A stretch of DNA of 64,000 nucleotides from Yoonia sp. (GCF_017854565.1 NZ_JAFMHJ010000002.1:1-64000); one strand, 5' to 3'. Shown: positions 52,623 through 62,402, counted from the first letter of the stretch. Numbers and translations are program-made. The notes: generated by a model from the sequence alone, not told the origin.

Positions 52623-54011
52623 ATGGACACGCTCATTCTGTCACGCATGCAATTTGCAGCAAATATTTCGTTCCACATCCTGTTTCCGACGATCACCATC
52701 GCACTTGGCTGGGCGCTGTTGTTTTTCAAGCTGCGCTATAGCCGAACCCGCGATGAACGCTGGATGGAGGCCTATCGGTTCTGGGTCAAAATATTTGCGC
52801 TGTCTTTTGCGATGGGTGTTGTGTCCGGCATCACGATGTCATTCCAGTTTGGAACCAACTGGCCGGGCTTTATGGAAACGGTCGGCAACATTGCCGGGCC
52901 GCTGCTGGCCTATGAGGTGCTGACGGCCTTTTTCCTCGAGGCGGTCTTTCTCGGGATCATGCTGTTTGGTGCGTCGCGCGTGCCCAATTGGCTGCATACG
53001 ACGGCGACGTTTCTGGTGGCCTTTGGCACGATGATGTCGGCCTTTTGGATCATCGTTCTGAACTCCTGGATGCATACCCCCCAAGGGTTCGAGATGATCG
53101 ACGGTGTGGCCCATGCGACCGACTGGTCCGCGATTATCTTTAACCCGTCCATGCCCTATCGCTTTTTCCATATGGTATTGGCCAGCTTCCTGACCGTCAG
53201 CTTTCTGATTGCCGGGGTCAGCGCGTTTCGTTGGATCATCGGCGGGCGAACCGAAGGGGTTCGGGTTGCGCTGAAAACGGCGGTGTTTGCGGCGGCGGTC
53301 CTTATTCCGGTTCAGATCCTTGTCGGGGATATGCACGGGCTGAATACGCTGGAACATCAACCGCAAAAGATTGCCGCGATGGAAGGCAATTGGGAAACGC
53401 AATCAAACGTGCCCCTGCTGCTGTTCGCGATCCCCGATGATGCGGCGCGCGAAAATCGTTTTGAAATCGGGATACCCAATCTGGCGTCCATCATCCTGAA
53501 ACATCGTGCGGATGGCGTGGTGCCCGGCCTGAATGATTTTGTCACTGCGGACGGCGAGGTGCTGCATCCGCGGGTCGCACCGGTGTTCTGGTCGTTCCGG
53601 GTCATGGTTGGCACCGGCATGCTGATGTTACTGGTCAGCTGGGGCGCCGCTGCCATGATGTTACGCCGCAGGCGGGGCGTGGACGGGTTGCCAAAGGTGA
53701 TGCTGTACGCGCTGGTCGGGATGAGCTTTAGCGGCTGGCTGGCCACGCTCGCCGGGTGGTACACAACCGAAATCGGGCGGCAGCCATGGTTGGTGCAGGG
53801 CGTCCTGAGCACCAAGCAGGCCGTAGCCGACGTGCCCGCGCCCATGGTCCTTTCGACACTGATTGCCTATCTGGTCGTCTATGTCCTGCTGTTGGGTGTG
53901 TATATTTCGGTGATCTTCTTTCTTGCCCGCCGGGCATCACAGGGGCAACCGCTTGGCACCGGAATCGAACCACGCGGCGCCAAATCAACCCATGCATTGC
54001 CAGCGGAGTAA
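52623..54011 (+). CDS. cioA: Cyanide-insensitive terminal oxidase (cytochrome bd type) subunit I
   Basis: A 462-residue quinol oxidase subunit I. It has about nine membrane helices, His19 region FHILFPTITIALGW (heme ligand), GRQPW in GWYTTEIGRQPWLVQG, and a short Q-loop, which marks the CioA class rather than long-loop CydA. With CioB it oxidises ubiquinol and reduces O2 to water. It has a GAGG ribosome-binding site. Five bases separate it from cioB. Confidence 0.92.
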   Translation: MDTLILSRMQFAANISFHILFPTITIALGWALLFFKLRYSRTRDERWMEAYRFWVKIFALSFAMGVVSGITMSFQFGTNWPGFMETVGNIAGPLLAYEVLTAFFLEAVFLGIMLFGASRVPNWLHTTATFLVAFGTMMSAFWIIVLNSWMHTPQGFEMIDGVAHATDWSAIIFNPSMPYRFFHMVLASFLTVSFLIAGVSAFRWIIGGRTEGVRVALKTAVFAAAVLIPVQILVGDMHGLNTLEHQPQKIAAMEGNWETQSNVPLLLFAIPDDAARENRFEIGIPNLASIILKHRADGVVPGLNDFVTADGEVLHPRVAPVFWSFRVMVGTGMLMLLVSWGAAAMMLRRRRGVDGLPKVMLYALVGMSFSGWLATLAGWYTTEIGRQPWLVQGVLSTKQAVADVPAPMVLSTLIAYLVVYVLLLGVYISVIFFLARRASQGQPLGTGIEPRGAKSTHALPAE

Positions 54012-54016
54012 GCAAT

Positions 54017-55027
54017 ATGAACACGTTTGGTGATCCGACGGTCTGGCTGCCGTTTGTCTTTGCGGCGCTAATGGGTGTGTCCATCCTGATCTATGTCGTT
54101 CTGGATGGGTTTGACCTTGGCGTTGGGGTCCTGTTTCCCTTTGCCGAAGATGATGAAAAAGACCGGATGATCGCGTCGATCGGGCCGTTCTGGGATGCCA
54201 ATGAAACATGGCTTGTGCTGGCGGTCGGCCTTTTGCTGGTCGCCTTTCCGGCGGCGCATGGGGCCATCCTGACCGCGCTGTATCTGCCGGTGGCGATCAT
54301 GTTGATTGGGTTGATCCTGCGCGGCGTTGCATTCGAATTTCGCGCCAAGGCCCCACCGCCCTACAAACGGCTGTGGAACAATGCGTTCTTCGCCGGGTCA
54401 TTGATGACATCGCTTAGTCAGGGTTTCATGCTGGGGCTTTATGTCATGGGTCTGGACTGGACGTTGGCTCATGCGGTATTTGGCGTGCTGACGGCGGTTT
54501 TTCTGACTGTCGGCTACAGCTTTATCGGGGCGACCTGGGTCATTCACAAGACAGACGAACATTTGCAGCGCAAGGCGGTCGGCTGGGCAAAAGGCGGCAT
54601 ATGGGGTCTGGTGCTGGGCATCGGGGCAATTTCATTGGCCACGCCGTTTGTCAGCGCCCGGATCTTCGACAAATGGTTCTCGTTTCCGGAGGCGTTTTAC
54701 CTTGCGCCACTGCCGATTGCATCGGGGGTACTGGTGGTCTGGCTATGGGCGATGCTGCGCCGGATGCCGTTTGAAGGTGACCGTCGGTCATGGCAGCCAT
54801 TTGCCGTCGCCACGGCCCTTTGGGTCATGGCATTTGGCGGGATGGCCTATAGTTTCTATCCCTACGTCGTACCGGAAAAGCTCACGATCTACGAAGCGGC
54901 AAGCGCGCCGGAAAGTCTGTTCATCATCCTGATCGGCACCTGTTTCGTGCTGCCGACGATCTTGGGTTACACGGTGCTGGCCTATGCAATCTTTCGCGGC
55001 AAAGCGACCGAACTGCGTTATGATTAA
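54017..55027 (+). CDS. cioB: Cyanide-insensitive terminal oxidase (cytochrome bd type) subunit II
   Basis: A 336-residue subunit II with eight or nine membrane helices. It has LDGFDLGVGVLFPF near the start and NETWLVLAVGLLLVAFPAA, both typical of CydB/CioB. ATG at 54017 (MNTFGDPTVW); the open frame upstream is inside cioA. It completes the bd oxidase. No cydX-like small gene or cydDC follows; a terminator-like hairpin and a tRNA come next. Confidence 0.93.
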   Translation: MNTFGDPTVWLPFVFAALMGVSILIYVVLDGFDLGVGVLFPFAEDDEKDRMIASIGPFWDANETWLVLAVGLLLVAFPAAHGAILTALYLPVAIMLIGLILRGVAFEFRAKAPPPYKRLWNNAFFAGSLMTSLSQGFMLGLYVMGLDWTLAHAVFGVLTAVFLTVGYSFIGATWVIHKTDEHLQRKAVGWAKGGIWGLVLGIGAISLATPFVSARIFDKWFSFPEAFYLAPLPIASGVLVVWLWAMLRRMPFEGDRRSWQPFAVATALWVMAFGGMAYSFYPYVVPEKLTIYEAASAPESLFIILIGTCFVLPTILGYTVLAYAIFRGKATELRYD

Positions 55028-55032
55028 GGGAG

Positions 55033-55050
55033 GGTGGGTTGAAACCCACC
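55033..55050 (+). terminator. Terminator-like hairpin after cioB
   Basis: GGTGGGT-TGAA-ACCCACC forms a compact 7-bp stem (8 if the T-A closing pair is counted), 5 nt after the cioB stop, followed by TTAC. Likely the end of the cioAB transcript. Confidence 0.6.
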
Positions 55051-55131
55051 TTACGGCCTGGCAACTGCATGAAAACACCAGAAACGGTTTGACACCCCCG
55101 CAGCCATTGCGTAATCGGTGCGCTGTGGTCC

Positions 55132-55208
55132 GGCGCGGTAGCTCAGTTGGTTAGAGCGATCGACTCATAATCGATAGGTCGGGAGTTCAAGTCTCCCCCA
55201 CGCCACCA
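55132..55208 (+). tRNA. tRNA-Met (anticodon CAU)
   Basis: A complete 77-nt cloverleaf with encoded CCA. The D-stem is GCTC/GAGC, the anticodon stem ATCGA/TCGAT encloses CTCATAA (anticodon CAT), and the T-stem is GGGAG/CTCCC with loop TTCAAGT. The acceptor stem GGCGCGG/CCACGCC has one C5-A68 mismatch. Position 1-72 is G-C, so it is not an initiator tRNA by the usual mispair rule. It may be elongator Met or Ile2 (lysidine-modified CAU); the sequence alone does not settle this. Confidence 0.88.
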
Positions 55209-55324
55209 CCACCAGCATTCCTATGACGCGATCAGGCGAAAGATCTGCGCAGGCAGATGTGCTACGGCCTTTCGCATGTATCATTTTACCGCTAGCGTTC
55301 CGCGAAACTACGGGAGGCTGCACC

Positions 55325-56737
55325 TTGTCCATTCTTGATCGTATCGCCGCAATTATCGGCCAGGACCGCGTGCTGACCGGCGACGCCGCAGCGCCATTCG
55401 CCACCGACTGGACCGGCGCCTATACCGGTGTCCCGCTTGCCGTCTTGCGCCCCGGCACCACCCAAGAGGTCGCGGGCATCCTGCGGATCGCCAATGAAAC
55501 CGGCACGCCTGTGGTTCCCGCGTCTGGCCGGACCGGGCTGACCGGGGGCACCATGGGGCAAGACGCGCTGATCTTATCGGTGGACCGGCTGAACACCATC
55601 CACACGATCGACCCCACCGGGCGGACGGCGACGGTCGGCGCGGGTGTGATCCTGTCCAATCTGCATGCTGCCGCCGACGCCCATGATCTGATCTTTCCAC
55701 TGACCTTTGGGGCGCGTGGATCGGCGATGATCGGCGGGGTTTTGTCCACCAACGCAGGCGGATCGAACGTCGTGCGCTATGGCAACACCCGTGATCTGTG
55801 TCTGGGCCTAGAGGTCGTGATCGCCGATGGTCGCATCATGAATTTGATGAGCGCACTGCACAAGGACAATTCGGGTCTGAACCTGCGCCAGTTGATGATC
55901 GGCGCCGAAGGGACGCTGGGCGTCATCACCGCCGCCGTCATGAAGCTCAAGCCCAAACCCCGTGCCTATGCCACCGCCATGGTCGCGCTGCCGTCGCTTG
56001 ACGATGCTTTGGCCCTGCTCAACACGTTGCAGGACCACACTGGCGGCGCGGTCGAGGCGTTTGAATACATGCCGCGCAACTATATCGACCGGCATATTGC
56101 CCTGATCGCGGGCGCACAGGCGCCGTTTGATCAGGCCTATGATGTGAACATCATGATCGAAGTGGGCGCCACCGCCCCGCGTGACGCCCTGCCCGGTCCC
56201 GATGGGCAGGTTCCCGTGGTCGCCGCGTTGGAACATATCCTTGGCGATATGCTGGAAGACGGGCGTGTCCTGGATGCCGTGATCGCCCAGAATGAGGCGC
56301 AGCGCGCCGCCATGTGGAAACGCCGCGAAGAGGCGGGTGAAATATCGTTTCAGGGCGGACCAGCCGTGATGACCGACGTCGCGGTCCCATTGGATAAAGT
56401 CGCCACATTCGAACGCGCCATCACACCCCGGATCAAGGCACTGGATGCCAATGCCTCTGAGATGATCGTGGCGCATCTGGGCGATGGCAATATCCACCAC
56501 GTCACCTACCTTAGCCGCAATGACCCCGATGTGATGAACGCGGCGGTCGAAGCCGTCGAAGACGTGGTGCAAGAGCTGGGCGGCACGTTCAGCGCCGAAC
56601 ACGGTATTGGCCTGTCAAAGCTGGATACGATGCGGCGGCGCAAAGACCCCGTCGCCCTTGATGCGATGCGGGCGATCAAAGCCGCCCTTGATCCCAAGGG
56701 CATTATGAACCCCGGCAAGCTAATCCCGCCCGCCTAG
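55325..56737 (+). CDS. FAD-linked oxidase (GlcD/D-2-hydroxyacid dehydrogenase family)
   Basis: A 470-residue protein of the VAO/PCMH flavoprotein family. The FAD-binding half has PVVPASGRTGLTGGTM, GGVLSTNAGGSNVVRYGNTR and GAEGTLGVITAAVMKLKP. The C-terminal half has HLGDGNIHH (metal/substrate His) and SAEHGIGLSK. Relatives oxidise glycolate, D-lactate or D-2-hydroxyglutarate. I chose TTG at 55325, which follows GGGAGG by 7 nt and gives the normal length; the ATG at 55223 sits next to the tRNA 3' end. It overlaps hemC tail-to-tail by 4 bp. Confidence 0.88.
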   Translation: MSILDRIAAIIGQDRVLTGDAAAPFATDWTGAYTGVPLAVLRPGTTQEVAGILRIANETGTPVVPASGRTGLTGGTMGQDALILSVDRLNTIHTIDPTGRTATVGAGVILSNLHAAADAHDLIFPLTFGARGSAMIGGVLSTNAGGSNVVRYGNTRDLCLGLEVVIADGRIMNLMSALHKDNSGLNLRQLMIGAEGTLGVITAAVMKLKPKPRAYATAMVALPSLDDALALLNTLQDHTGGAVEAFEYMPRNYIDRHIALIAGAQAPFDQAYDVNIMIEVGATAPRDALPGPDGQVPVVAALEHILGDMLEDGRVLDAVIAQNEAQRAAMWKRREEAGEISFQGGPAVMTDVAVPLDKVATFERAITPRIKALDANASEMIVAHLGDGNIHHVTYLSRNDPDVMNAAVEAVEDVVQELGGTFSAEHGIGLSKLDTMRRRKDPVALDAMRAIKAALDPKGIMNPGKLIPPA

Positions 56738-57675
56738 TGATCAAAAAACCCCGGTCCGGCCTGCGCCAACAGTTTCGCCGCCATCGCGCGGCCCATCTGG
56801 GGTCCATCCGCAATCGCGCCGGTCATGTCATCGGTCAACACTTGCGATCCATCCGTGCGCAGGATTTCCCCACGCAGGCGCAACATACCACCATCAATAT
56901 CCGCCAACCCACCGATGGGGGTTTCACACGAGCCGTCCAGATGCGCGAGAAATGCGCGCTCTGCGGCCAGACGCTGGCCGGTTGGGCCATCGTGTATCGC
57001 CGCGAGCATGGCCGCCGCGCGGCTGTCGTCAGCGCGCCGTTCGATGCCAATCGCGCCCTGCGCCACCGCAGGCAGCATGTCTTCTGGCGCAATCGCGGTG
57101 TGCGGCACGTCATCCATATTCAGGCGGTTCAGGCCCGCCATGGCCAGGAACGTCGCCTCGGCCACGCCATCGCCCAACTTTTTCAGGCGGGTCTGCACAT
57201 TGCCCCGGAATTCCACGATGTGCAGATCAGGCCGACGCGCCAGCAATTGCGACCGGCGGCGAAGCGACGAAGTGCCGACCGTGGCCCCCTGCGCCAAATC
57301 GGTCAGGCCGCTGACCGATAGCGAAACAAACGCGTCACGCACATCTTCGCGCGGCAAATACGTGTCCAGCAGCAGCCCCGCAGGCTGTTCGACGGGCATG
57401 TCTTTCATCGAATGGACCGCGATGTCGATCGTGCCATCCAGCAGCGCCTCTTCGATCTCGCGGGTGAACAGGCCCTTGCCGCCGATCTCCTTGAGCGGGC
57501 GGTCCAAAACCTGATCGCCGGTCACCTTGATCACGACGATGCTAAACGCCTCGAACGGCAAATCAAAGGCCTGTGCAAGCCGCGCGCGTGTCTCGTGGGC
57601 CTGCGCAAGGGCAAGCGGCGATCCGCGGGTTCCGATTTTGAAGGCTTGGGCGGGTGTGGGCAAATCAATTATCAT
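56734..57675 (-). CDS. hemC: Hydroxymethylbilane synthase (porphobilinogen deaminase)
   Basis: A 313-residue HemC. It starts [15 protein letters not shown], has [28 protein letters not shown], and the dipyrromethane-cofactor cysteine in [10 protein letters not shown]. It joins four porphobilinogens into hydroxymethylbilane for heme and tetrapyrrole synthesis. The ATG at 57675 gives the expected length, although no strong ribosome-binding site is seen. It is divergent from hemE (95 bp apart), a layout common in Rhodobacterales. Confidence 0.95.
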   Translation of the reverse strand: MIIDLPTPAQAFKIGTRGSPLALAQAHETRARLAQAFDLPFEAFSIVVIKVTGDQVLDRPLKEIGGKGLFTREIEEALLDGTIDIAVHSMKDMPVEQPAGLLLDTYLPREDVRDAFVSLSVSGLTDLAQGATVGTSSLRRRSQLLARRPDLHIVEFRGNVQTRLKKLGDGVAEATFLAMAGLNRLNMDDVPHTAIAPEDMLPAVAQGAIGIERRADDSRAAAMLAAIHDGPTGQRLAAERAFLAHLDGSCETPIGGLADIDGGMLRLRGEILRTDGSQVLTDDMTGAIADGPQMGRAMAAKLLAQAGPGFFDH

Positions 57676-57769
57676 GATTGGATTGTTAGACCTGTCAATC
57701 TGGCCTGACAACTCCCTTGACAACATCGCAGCCAATTGGGACCACAAGGGGCACGAAAAAGGACATCCC

Positions 57770-58804
57770 ATGGCGCAGCACAAAACCATCCTCCGGGCCC
57801 TCGCGGGCGAAACCCTTCCGACACCCCCGATCTGGATGATGCGGCAAGCCGGGCGGTATTTGCCGGAATATAAGGCGACGCGCGCGCAGGCCGGTGATTT
57901 CCTGTCGCTGTGCTACAATCCCGAACTGGCCGCCGAGGTCACGCTGCAACCGATCCGGCGTTATGGCTTTGATGCCGCGATTCTTTTTGCCGATATCTTG
58001 CTGTTGCCGCAGGCCCTTGGGGCGGATCTTTGGTTTGTCACCGGCGAAGGCCCGCGCCTGTCCACGATTACCAGCGCCGACGATCTGGCAAAGCTGAAGC
58101 CCGTGGATGCCATCCACGACACGCTGAACCCGGTCTATGAGACGGTGAAAATCCTGGCGCAAGAACTGCCCAAGGAAACGACCCTGATCGGTTTCGCAGG
58201 TGCGCCGTGGACCGTGGCCACCTATATGATCGCTGGCCAAGGCACGCCGGATCAAGGCCCGGCCCATGCGCTGAAGGCCGAAAACCGGCCCGTGTTCGAA
58301 GAGATCATCAACCGGATCACCGAAGGTACGATCGCATACCTGTCCAAACAGATCGACGCTGGCGCCGAGGTGGTAAAGCTGTTTGATAGCTGGGCAGGGT
58401 CGCTGGAAGGCGATGATTTCACGACATTTTCCGTCAAACCGATGCAGCAAATCATCGCCGCGCTAAAGGAGCGTCACCCCGGCATCCCGGTCATCGCATT
58501 TCCGCGCGGGGCTGGCACCAGATACACCGGTATGCACGCCGCCACCGGCGCCGATTGTGTCGCGATTGACGATGGCGTCAGCGCGGAATGGGCCGCCGCG
58601 CATGTCCAGATCGACGGCTGCGTCCAAGGCAACCTGAAGTCATCGCATATGGTCACCGGCGGCGATGCACTGGTCAGTGAAACGCGGCGCATCTGCAAGG
58701 CCTTCAGCAACGGCCCGCATATATTTAATCTGGGCCATGGGATTACCCCCGACGCGGACCCTGCCAATGTACAGTTGATGATCGACACGGTGCGCGCGGG
58801 CTGA
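57770..58804 (+). CDS. hemE: Uroporphyrinogen decarboxylase
   Basis: A 344-residue HemE. The signature [16 protein letters not shown] holds the active-site Arg, and [12 protein letters not shown] holds the catalytic Asp. [11 protein letters not shown] and [12 protein letters not shown] are also typical. It removes four carboxyl groups from uroporphyrinogen III. ATG at 57770; the upstream frame is antisense to hemC. It is divergent from hemC and followed by a small gene of unknown function. Confidence 0.96.
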   Translation: MAQHKTILRALAGETLPTPPIWMMRQAGRYLPEYKATRAQAGDFLSLCYNPELAAEVTLQPIRRYGFDAAILFADILLLPQALGADLWFVTGEGPRLSTITSADDLAKLKPVDAIHDTLNPVYETVKILAQELPKETTLIGFAGAPWTVATYMIAGQGTPDQGPAHALKAENRPVFEEIINRITEGTIAYLSKQIDAGAEVVKLFDSWAGSLEGDDFTTFSVKPMQQIIAALKERHPGIPVIAFPRGAGTRYTGMHAATGADCVAIDDGVSAEWAAAHVQIDGCVQGNLKSSHMVTGGDALVSETRRICKAFSNGPHIFNLGHGITPDADPANVQLMIDTVRAG

Positions 58805-58815
58805 TCGGCACCGCC

Positions 58816-59178
58816 GTGCAACTGCCACTGACCCTGCGGATCGCATTTCATGGGCTGCGTAGCCTGTGGTTGGCGGTCTTTATCACGCTGGCAGGCTGGA
58901 TCGCCTTTGTCCCTGCAACCGCAGATGAACGCAGCGCCCTTGGCGCGCGTATCGGTGATGCGCGACCGCCGGGTCTGGTGCCGCTGCGCACGGCACGTGC
59001 GATGGTGCGTCTGGCCCCTGACCGGGCCGCGCGCCTTTTGTCGCGCGCCAGCAATGGCGAATTGTCGCCAGAGCTTGCCGCGATGCTGCTGCGTGACATC
59101 GCCAAAGGACAGCACCTGCAACCCCCGCCCGGCCCAAGCGACCCTGTCGGCGGCGCCAAGTTCATTCAGGTCCGATAG
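58816..59178 (+). CDS. Small membrane-associated protein of unknown function between hemE and hemF
   Basis: A 120-residue protein with one hydrophobic segment (LWLAVFITLAGWIAFVPATA, about residues 17-36), followed by a polar Arg/Ala-rich tail with a Pro-rich end. It starts at GTG, 11 bp after hemE, without a strong ribosome-binding site. I do not recognise it. Codon use and position suggest a real gene, but it is the least certain in this block. Confidence 0.5.
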   Translation: MQLPLTLRIAFHGLRSLWLAVFITLAGWIAFVPATADERSALGARIGDARPPGLVPLRTARAMVRLAPDRAARLLSRASNGELSPELAAMLLRDIAKGQHLQPPPGPSDPVGGAKFIQVR

Positions 59179-59200
59179 GGATGGCCGTGACGGGTGCCCG

Positions 59201-60079
59201 TCAGACCCACTTGGCCAGCGGAGGCAGGCTCATCAATACGGCGTTGGCGTCATGACCGGTCGCCAGACCAAACTTTGTGCCCCGGTCGTAGACAAGGTTA
59301 TATTCCGCATAAAGCCCGCGATGAATGAGCTGGGTGTCCTTGTCGGCCTCATTCCACGGCGTGTTGCGCCGGGTTTCAATCAACGGCACGTAGGCGGGCA
59401 GAAATGCCCGGCCTATATCCTGCGTCAACGCGAAATCAGCCGCCCAATCACCGGTGCAGTAATCATCCATAAAGATGCCGCCGACACCGCGGGCACGATT
59501 GCGGTGCGGGATATAGAAATATTCATCCGCCCATGCCTTGAGCTTGGGGTAATGATCGGCCCCATGCGGGTCCAGATGGGCCTTTTGGGCGGCATGGAAA
59601 TGCGCGGTATCTTCGTCATATTCGATGCAGGGGTTCAGGTCCGACCCGCCACCAAACCACCATGCGTGCGGGGTCCAGAACATGCGGGTGTTCATATGCA
59701 CGGCCGGCGCATGGGGGTTTTGCATATGTGCAACCAGCGAAATACCCGACGCCCAGAAACGCGGATCATCGGCCATGCCGGGGATTCCACGCGCAGCCAT
59801 CGCGTTTTGGGCGGCGTCGCCCAGTTGGCCATAGACAGTGGATATGTTCACGCCCACCTTTTCAAACACGCGCCCTGTGCGCATCACGGACATCAGGCCA
59901 CCCCCCGCCTCTGATCCATCATCGGATTGGCGGGTGGTTTCGGTCACTTCGAACCGGCCAGCAGGCCGATCGCCTGCGCCACTGTCCTCAAGCCCCTCAA
60001 AGGCCGCTACGATCTCATCGCGCAAGACACGGAACCATGCCGCTGCTTTTGCCTTTTCCGCCTCAAACCCGTTTGACAT
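59201..60079 (-). CDS. hemF: Oxygen-dependent coproporphyrinogen III oxidase
   Basis: A 292-residue HemF. It has EVTETTRQSDDGSEAGGG, HMNTRMFWTP, WWFGGGSDLNPC, HAAQKAHLDPHGADHYPKLK (within residues about 160-180) and IGRAFLPAYVPL; all are conserved in this family. It turns coproporphyrinogen III into protoporphyrinogen IX using O2. ATG at 60079 (MSNGFEAEK); the frame extends to 60145 without support. Together with hemC and hemE, three heme genes cluster here. Confidence 0.95.
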   Translation of the reverse strand: MSNGFEAEKAKAAAWFRVLRDEIVAAFEGLEDSGAGDRPAGRFEVTETTRQSDDGSEAGGGLMSVMRTGRVFEKVGVNISTVYGQLGDAAQNAMAARGIPGMADDPRFWASGISLVAHMQNPHAPAVHMNTRMFWTPHAWWFGGGSDLNPCIEYDEDTAHFHAAQKAHLDPHGADHYPKLKAWADEYFYIPHRNRARGVGGIFMDDYCTGDWAADFALTQDIGRAFLPAYVPLIETRRNTPWNEADKDTQLIHRGLYAEYNLVYDRGTKFGLATGHDANAVLMSLPPLAKWV

Positions 60080-60181
60080 CTTTGTGCCCTGCCTCTGATA
60101 TTGAATAACATTCTGTGTTAGCTTCTTTGCACCATACCGATCCAATAACGATGATCCAGATCAAACCCCGGAGACGAAGCC

Positions 60182-60568
60182 ATGCGCCGCGCCATTTTTA
60201 TCCTGCCTCTTCTCGTACTCGTGGCCTGTGCGACCCCGCGCGAGGCGTGCATCAACGACGCCATCCGCGACGTGCGGATACTCGATGCGCTGATTGTGCA
60301 GACGCGCGGCAATCTCGCGCGCGGCTATGCTCTTGAGGAACGGCAGGACGTGCGCACCCTGCGCCGGACCTGCCGGGGCCGCAATGAAGACGGCTCTACG
60401 TTTATCTATCGCTGTGACGAGGTCGAGACATTTACCACCACCGTGCCCGTGGCCATTGACCTGAACGCAGAGCGTGAAAAGCTGGTGTCACTGGAAGAAC
60501 GGCAGCGCCAGAACCGGATCAATGCGGATACCGCCGTGGGGCAGTGCATCGCGATCCATCCGGAATGA
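60182..60568 (+). CDS. Small lipoprotein of unknown function
   Basis: A 128-residue protein with a lipoprotein signal peptide: MRRAIFILPLLVLVAC, lipobox LVAC with Cys16. The mature part has four more cysteines (EACIND, RTCRG, YRCDE, GQCIA) and a short coiled-coil-like region rich in Glu, Arg and Gln. GGAGACGAAGCC precedes the ATG. I do not recognise a named family. It ends at 60568, directly against the stop of the SDR gene on the other strand. Confidence 0.75.
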   Translation: MRRAIFILPLLVLVACATPREACINDAIRDVRILDALIVQTRGNLARGYALEERQDVRTLRRTCRGRNEDGSTFIYRCDEVETFTTTVPVAIDLNAEREKLVSLEERQRQNRINADTAVGQCIAIHPE

Positions 60569-61372
60569 TCAGTGCGCCGAAACGGCTGCCGGATCAATCA
60601 AGGTACGGCCACCGTCGACGGTAATGATCTGACCCGTCACAAACCCTGCGGCGTCGGACGCCAGATATTGCACCGCGTCTGACACCTCACCGGGGCTGGC
60701 GATCCGGTGCAGCGGGGTATTTTCGACAATCGCATCCCGCACCAGATCGTGATCCTTCAGGGAACCCCGCAGGCTCGCGCTCATCACGCTGCCAAAGGCC
60801 ACGGCGTTCACGCGGATACCATGCGGCGCAAAGGCCACCGCCATCGACCGTGTCAATTGGTCCAGCGCCGCAGAGCTGACCGAATAGGCCAGCAAATCAG
60901 GGTGCGTGCGTCGTGCCGCAATCGAGCTGATGTTCACGATTGATCCAATCGGACCAGTGCCCCCTTCGCCCGCCTGTTTGATCATGCGCCGCGCCACGGC
61001 CTGGCTCAACCGCATCGCCGTCAGGGTATTTTGCAGCAACAGTTCCTCGACCGTATTGTCATCAGGGTCCAGAGGGTCCGTTGTCATCACCTGCCGCGAG
61101 GCGTTGACCAGAATATCCACCCGCTCGAACGCATCAATCGTGGCAGACAGCAAGTTGGCAATCGTCAACTTCTTGCGCAGGTCACCGGCAAAGATGCGGA
61201 CGTTTTCCTCTTTCTCGGCCAGCTCGCCCATTTCGTGGAACAGTGCCTTTTCATCCATATCAGCGAACACCACATTGGCGCCCATTTCGACAAACTGCCG
61301 TCCGATCGCAAGGCCGACACCATTGGCCGCACCGGTGACGATGGCGGTCTTGCCAGCTATTGAAAATGACAT
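60569..61372 (-). CDS. SDR-family protein lacking the catalytic lysine
   Basis: A 267-residue Rossmann-fold SDR with a good cofactor motif TGAANGVG (residues 13-20) and FADMD for NAD preference (Asp38). Ser150 (NISS) and Tyr163 are in place, but position 167, where YxxxK needs Lys, is Ser (AYSVSSAALD, codon TCT). NNAG is replaced by NASR. The C-terminal GQIITVDGGRTL is normal. It may use a different proton relay, or may bind nucleotide without being an oxidoreductase. The start has AAGGAG upstream. Confidence 0.8.
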   Translation of the reverse strand: MSFSIAGKTAIVTGAANGVGLAIGRQFVEMGANVVFADMDEKALFHEMGELAEKEENVRIFAGDLRKKLTIANLLSATIDAFERVDILVNASRQVMTTDPLDPDDNTVEELLLQNTLTAMRLSQAVARRMIKQAGEGGTGPIGSIVNISSIAARRTHPDLLAYSVSSAALDQLTRSMAVAFAPHGIRVNAVAFGSVMSASLRGSLKDHDLVRDAIVENTPLHRIASPGEVSDAVQYLASDAAGFVTGQIITVDGGRTLIDPAAVSAH

Positions 61373-61405
61373 GGGTCTTCTCCTTGATGCCGCAGCACGG
61401 CCTCT

Positions 61406-62377
61406 TTAGCGGATGGGCCGGTTCGCGTGAAAAATCTTGAAGGCACCGTTACCGCCAATCATGTCCACATTACGGAAACATTCGTTCATCACCGCCTCAT
61501 AGGGCAAATGCCGGTTGGCGACCATCCAAAGCTTGCCATGTGGGGCCAACAGCCGTGCGGCGGCCCGAATGAATGTGTGGCCCAAACCCGGATCAGATGC
61601 ACGGCCAGCATGAAACGGCGGGTTCATGACAATCCCGTCATAGGCGGTTTTTGATGTGAAACCGGTCGCATCCGCCCAATGGAACGTGACCCGAGGGTCG
61701 TTCACATTCAGCTTTGCACAGTCCAGCGATACCGCTTCGGCCTCGATCAGGTCCAGCGATTTGACCCCGTCACGCGCCAGCACCGGCCCGGCAAGATAGC
61801 CCCAGCCAGCCCCAAGATCGGCCATGCGGCCCGGCAGCTTGGGTGGCAATGCAGCAGCAAGAAGCGCGGACCCGGCATCAACCGCCCCATCCGAAAACAC
61901 CCCAGGTGCGGTAAAGAACCCATGCGCGCCCTTTTCAGGCGGCGGTGCGGCCCAATCGGCGAAAACATCAGATGCGGCAAACCAAAATATCCGGCCATGC
62001 CCCTTGGTGATGGATGGCAAGTCACCCAACCGCTTGCGGCAATCCTTGAAAAGACTGTCCACACCGTCGGTGCGTTGCCCGTCGATCACGACCAGATCAG
62101 CCTTGGCACAGGCATCGGCCAGCATCGCACGGGCCAGCGCCTTGGCGCGGGGAACCACAACGATGGCGACGGCGACACCGGACGCCTCGCGCGCGACACT
62201 ATACCCCGCGTTCTGCCATGCGCTAAAATCAGGGTAGAACCCATGCACGATCTGAACCGCCGCACGCGGCAGCGATGAGACATCATAGGTGGCAGACGGG
62301 CGCAGGACGGCTATGTTGCCTGCGGGCAGGGTCAACAAACCGTCTTGGATTGCGGTGCTTAAGCGTGATTGGGACAT
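61406..62377 (-). CDS. RsmC/RlmG-like class I methyltransferase
   Basis: A 323-residue SAM-dependent methylase. The C-terminal catalytic half has motif I MADLGAGWGYLAGPVL, and the NPPFH motif (VMNPPFHAG) typical of N2-guanine RNA methylases. The N-terminal half looks like a degenerate copy, as in RsmC and RlmG. Substrate is probably a guanine of 16S or 23S rRNA. The ATG at 62377 lacks a clear ribosome-binding site; translation may be coupled to clpS, 25 bp upstream. Confidence 0.82.
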   Translation of the reverse strand: MSQSRLSTAIQDGLLTLPAGNIAVLRPSATYDVSSLPRAAVQIVHGFYPDFSAWQNAGYSVAREASGVAVAIVVVPRAKALARAMLADACAKADLVVIDGQRTDGVDSLFKDCRKRLGDLPSITKGHGRIFWFAASDVFADWAAPPPEKGAHGFFTAPGVFSDGAVDAGSALLAAALPPKLPGRMADLGAGWGYLAGPVLARDGVKSLDLIEAEAVSLDCAKLNVNDPRVTFHWADATGFTSKTAYDGIVMNPPFHAGRASDPGLGHTFIRAAARLLAPHGKLWMVANRHLPYEAVMNECFRNVDMIGGNGAFKIFHANRPIR

Positions 62378-62402
62378 TTTTATTGCGAACAACGACGGCG
62401 CG

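Noticed and set aside
55325-56737. FAD-linked oxidase as the missing SlcD sulfolactate dehydrogenase
   Set aside because: It belongs to the same broad flavoprotein family but lies 50 kb from the sulfonate operon, next to hemC; nothing links it to sulfonates.
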